5,610 bases of DNA from assembly GCA_007129635.1 (NCBI GenBank), contig SKVE01000098.1, positions 1-5,610 of the forward strand, read 5' to 3'. A program made the position numbers and the translations under genes. The stretch comes from Planctomycetaceae bacterium (GTDB lineage Bacteria; Planctomycetota; Planctomycetia; Pirellulales; Pirellulaceae). Shown piece after piece: positions 5,584 to 5,610 of this stretch; the first letter of the stretch is position 1, and each line of letters begins with the position of its first letter. The notes under the pieces are model-generated. The model was given only the letters and a program-made list of their open reading frames with translations, was not told the origin of the DNA and made no database searches.

Positions 5584-5610
5584 CCGGAACGCGCGGAGAT
5601 AACCACGAAA

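Larger units (their letters stand above)
5325..5610. other. Non-coding region right of the insertion sequence
   Basis: This 286-base stretch has no supported gene on either strand. Open frames across the right half are products of the 7-bp repeat, which reads as the same Ser-Glu-Val-Gly/Arg-rich peptide in several frames. It contains the tandem repeat at 5491-5546 and the A-rich tract at 5559-5583, and otherwise unremarkable sequence. It may be chromosomal intergenic DNA, or partly the end of the insertion sequence. Confidence 0.55.

Noticed and set aside
5383..5606. Overlapping minus-strand frames with SEVGGRR/SEVGSRK repeats
   Set aside because: They are generated by the 7-bp tandem repeat, which gives the same peptide in different frames; there is no ribosome binding site or domain.

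Overview
The window looks like part of a Planctomycetota chromosome, probably of the Pirellulales type. The reasons are a secreted sulfatase of a family greatly expanded in that phylum, GC-rich codon use, a Tat-exported phosphoesterase, and an intergenic stretch of TCCGACT/TCCGACC heptamers of a kind I associate with these genomes. The taxon is an inference; there is no rRNA or other marker gene.

Layout, left to right. (1) 1-222, minus strand: the N-terminal 74 codons of a bifunctional-nuclease (BFN/DUF151) domain protein, running off the left edge, with a very strong Shine-Dalgarno. (2) 223-538: divergent intergenic region with a candidate promoter for the BFN gene. (3) 539-2041, plus strand: a Sec-exported, formylglycine-dependent sulfatase of 500 residues resembling iduronate-2-sulfatase. 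(4) 2079-3029, minus strand, convergent with the sulfatase: a Tat-exported calcineurin-like metallophosphoesterase of 316 residues. (5) 3163 to about 5290, minus strand: an apparently intact two-ORF insertion sequence. ORF A (223 aa, winged-helix DNA-binding) and ORF B (DDE-type catalytic part) overlap in different frames, and the frame switch falls on a run of eight A residues. (6) 5297-5610: non-coding DNA with a minus-strand terminator-like hairpin, eight tandem 7-bp repeats and an A-rich CACAAAA tract.

The most interesting reading concerns the insertion sequence. In the -1 frame the ORF B frame stays open back through the A8 tract at the end of ORF A. A ribosome slipping by -1 on A_AAA_AAA would make a single 688-residue transposase with the DNA-binding part fused to the catalytic part. 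Eleven bases downstream of the slippery heptamer the mRNA can fold into two stacked 6-bp stems, which would be a plausible stimulator. ORF B has no convincing ribosome binding site of its own.

Functionally, the sulfatase and phosphoesterase are typical exported hydrolases of a polysaccharide-degrading planctomycete, but they are convergently transcribed and nothing shows that they act together. The insertion sequence lies 133 bp upstream of the phosphoesterase start on the same strand, so it may have displaced that gene's native promoter or may supply read-through transcription.
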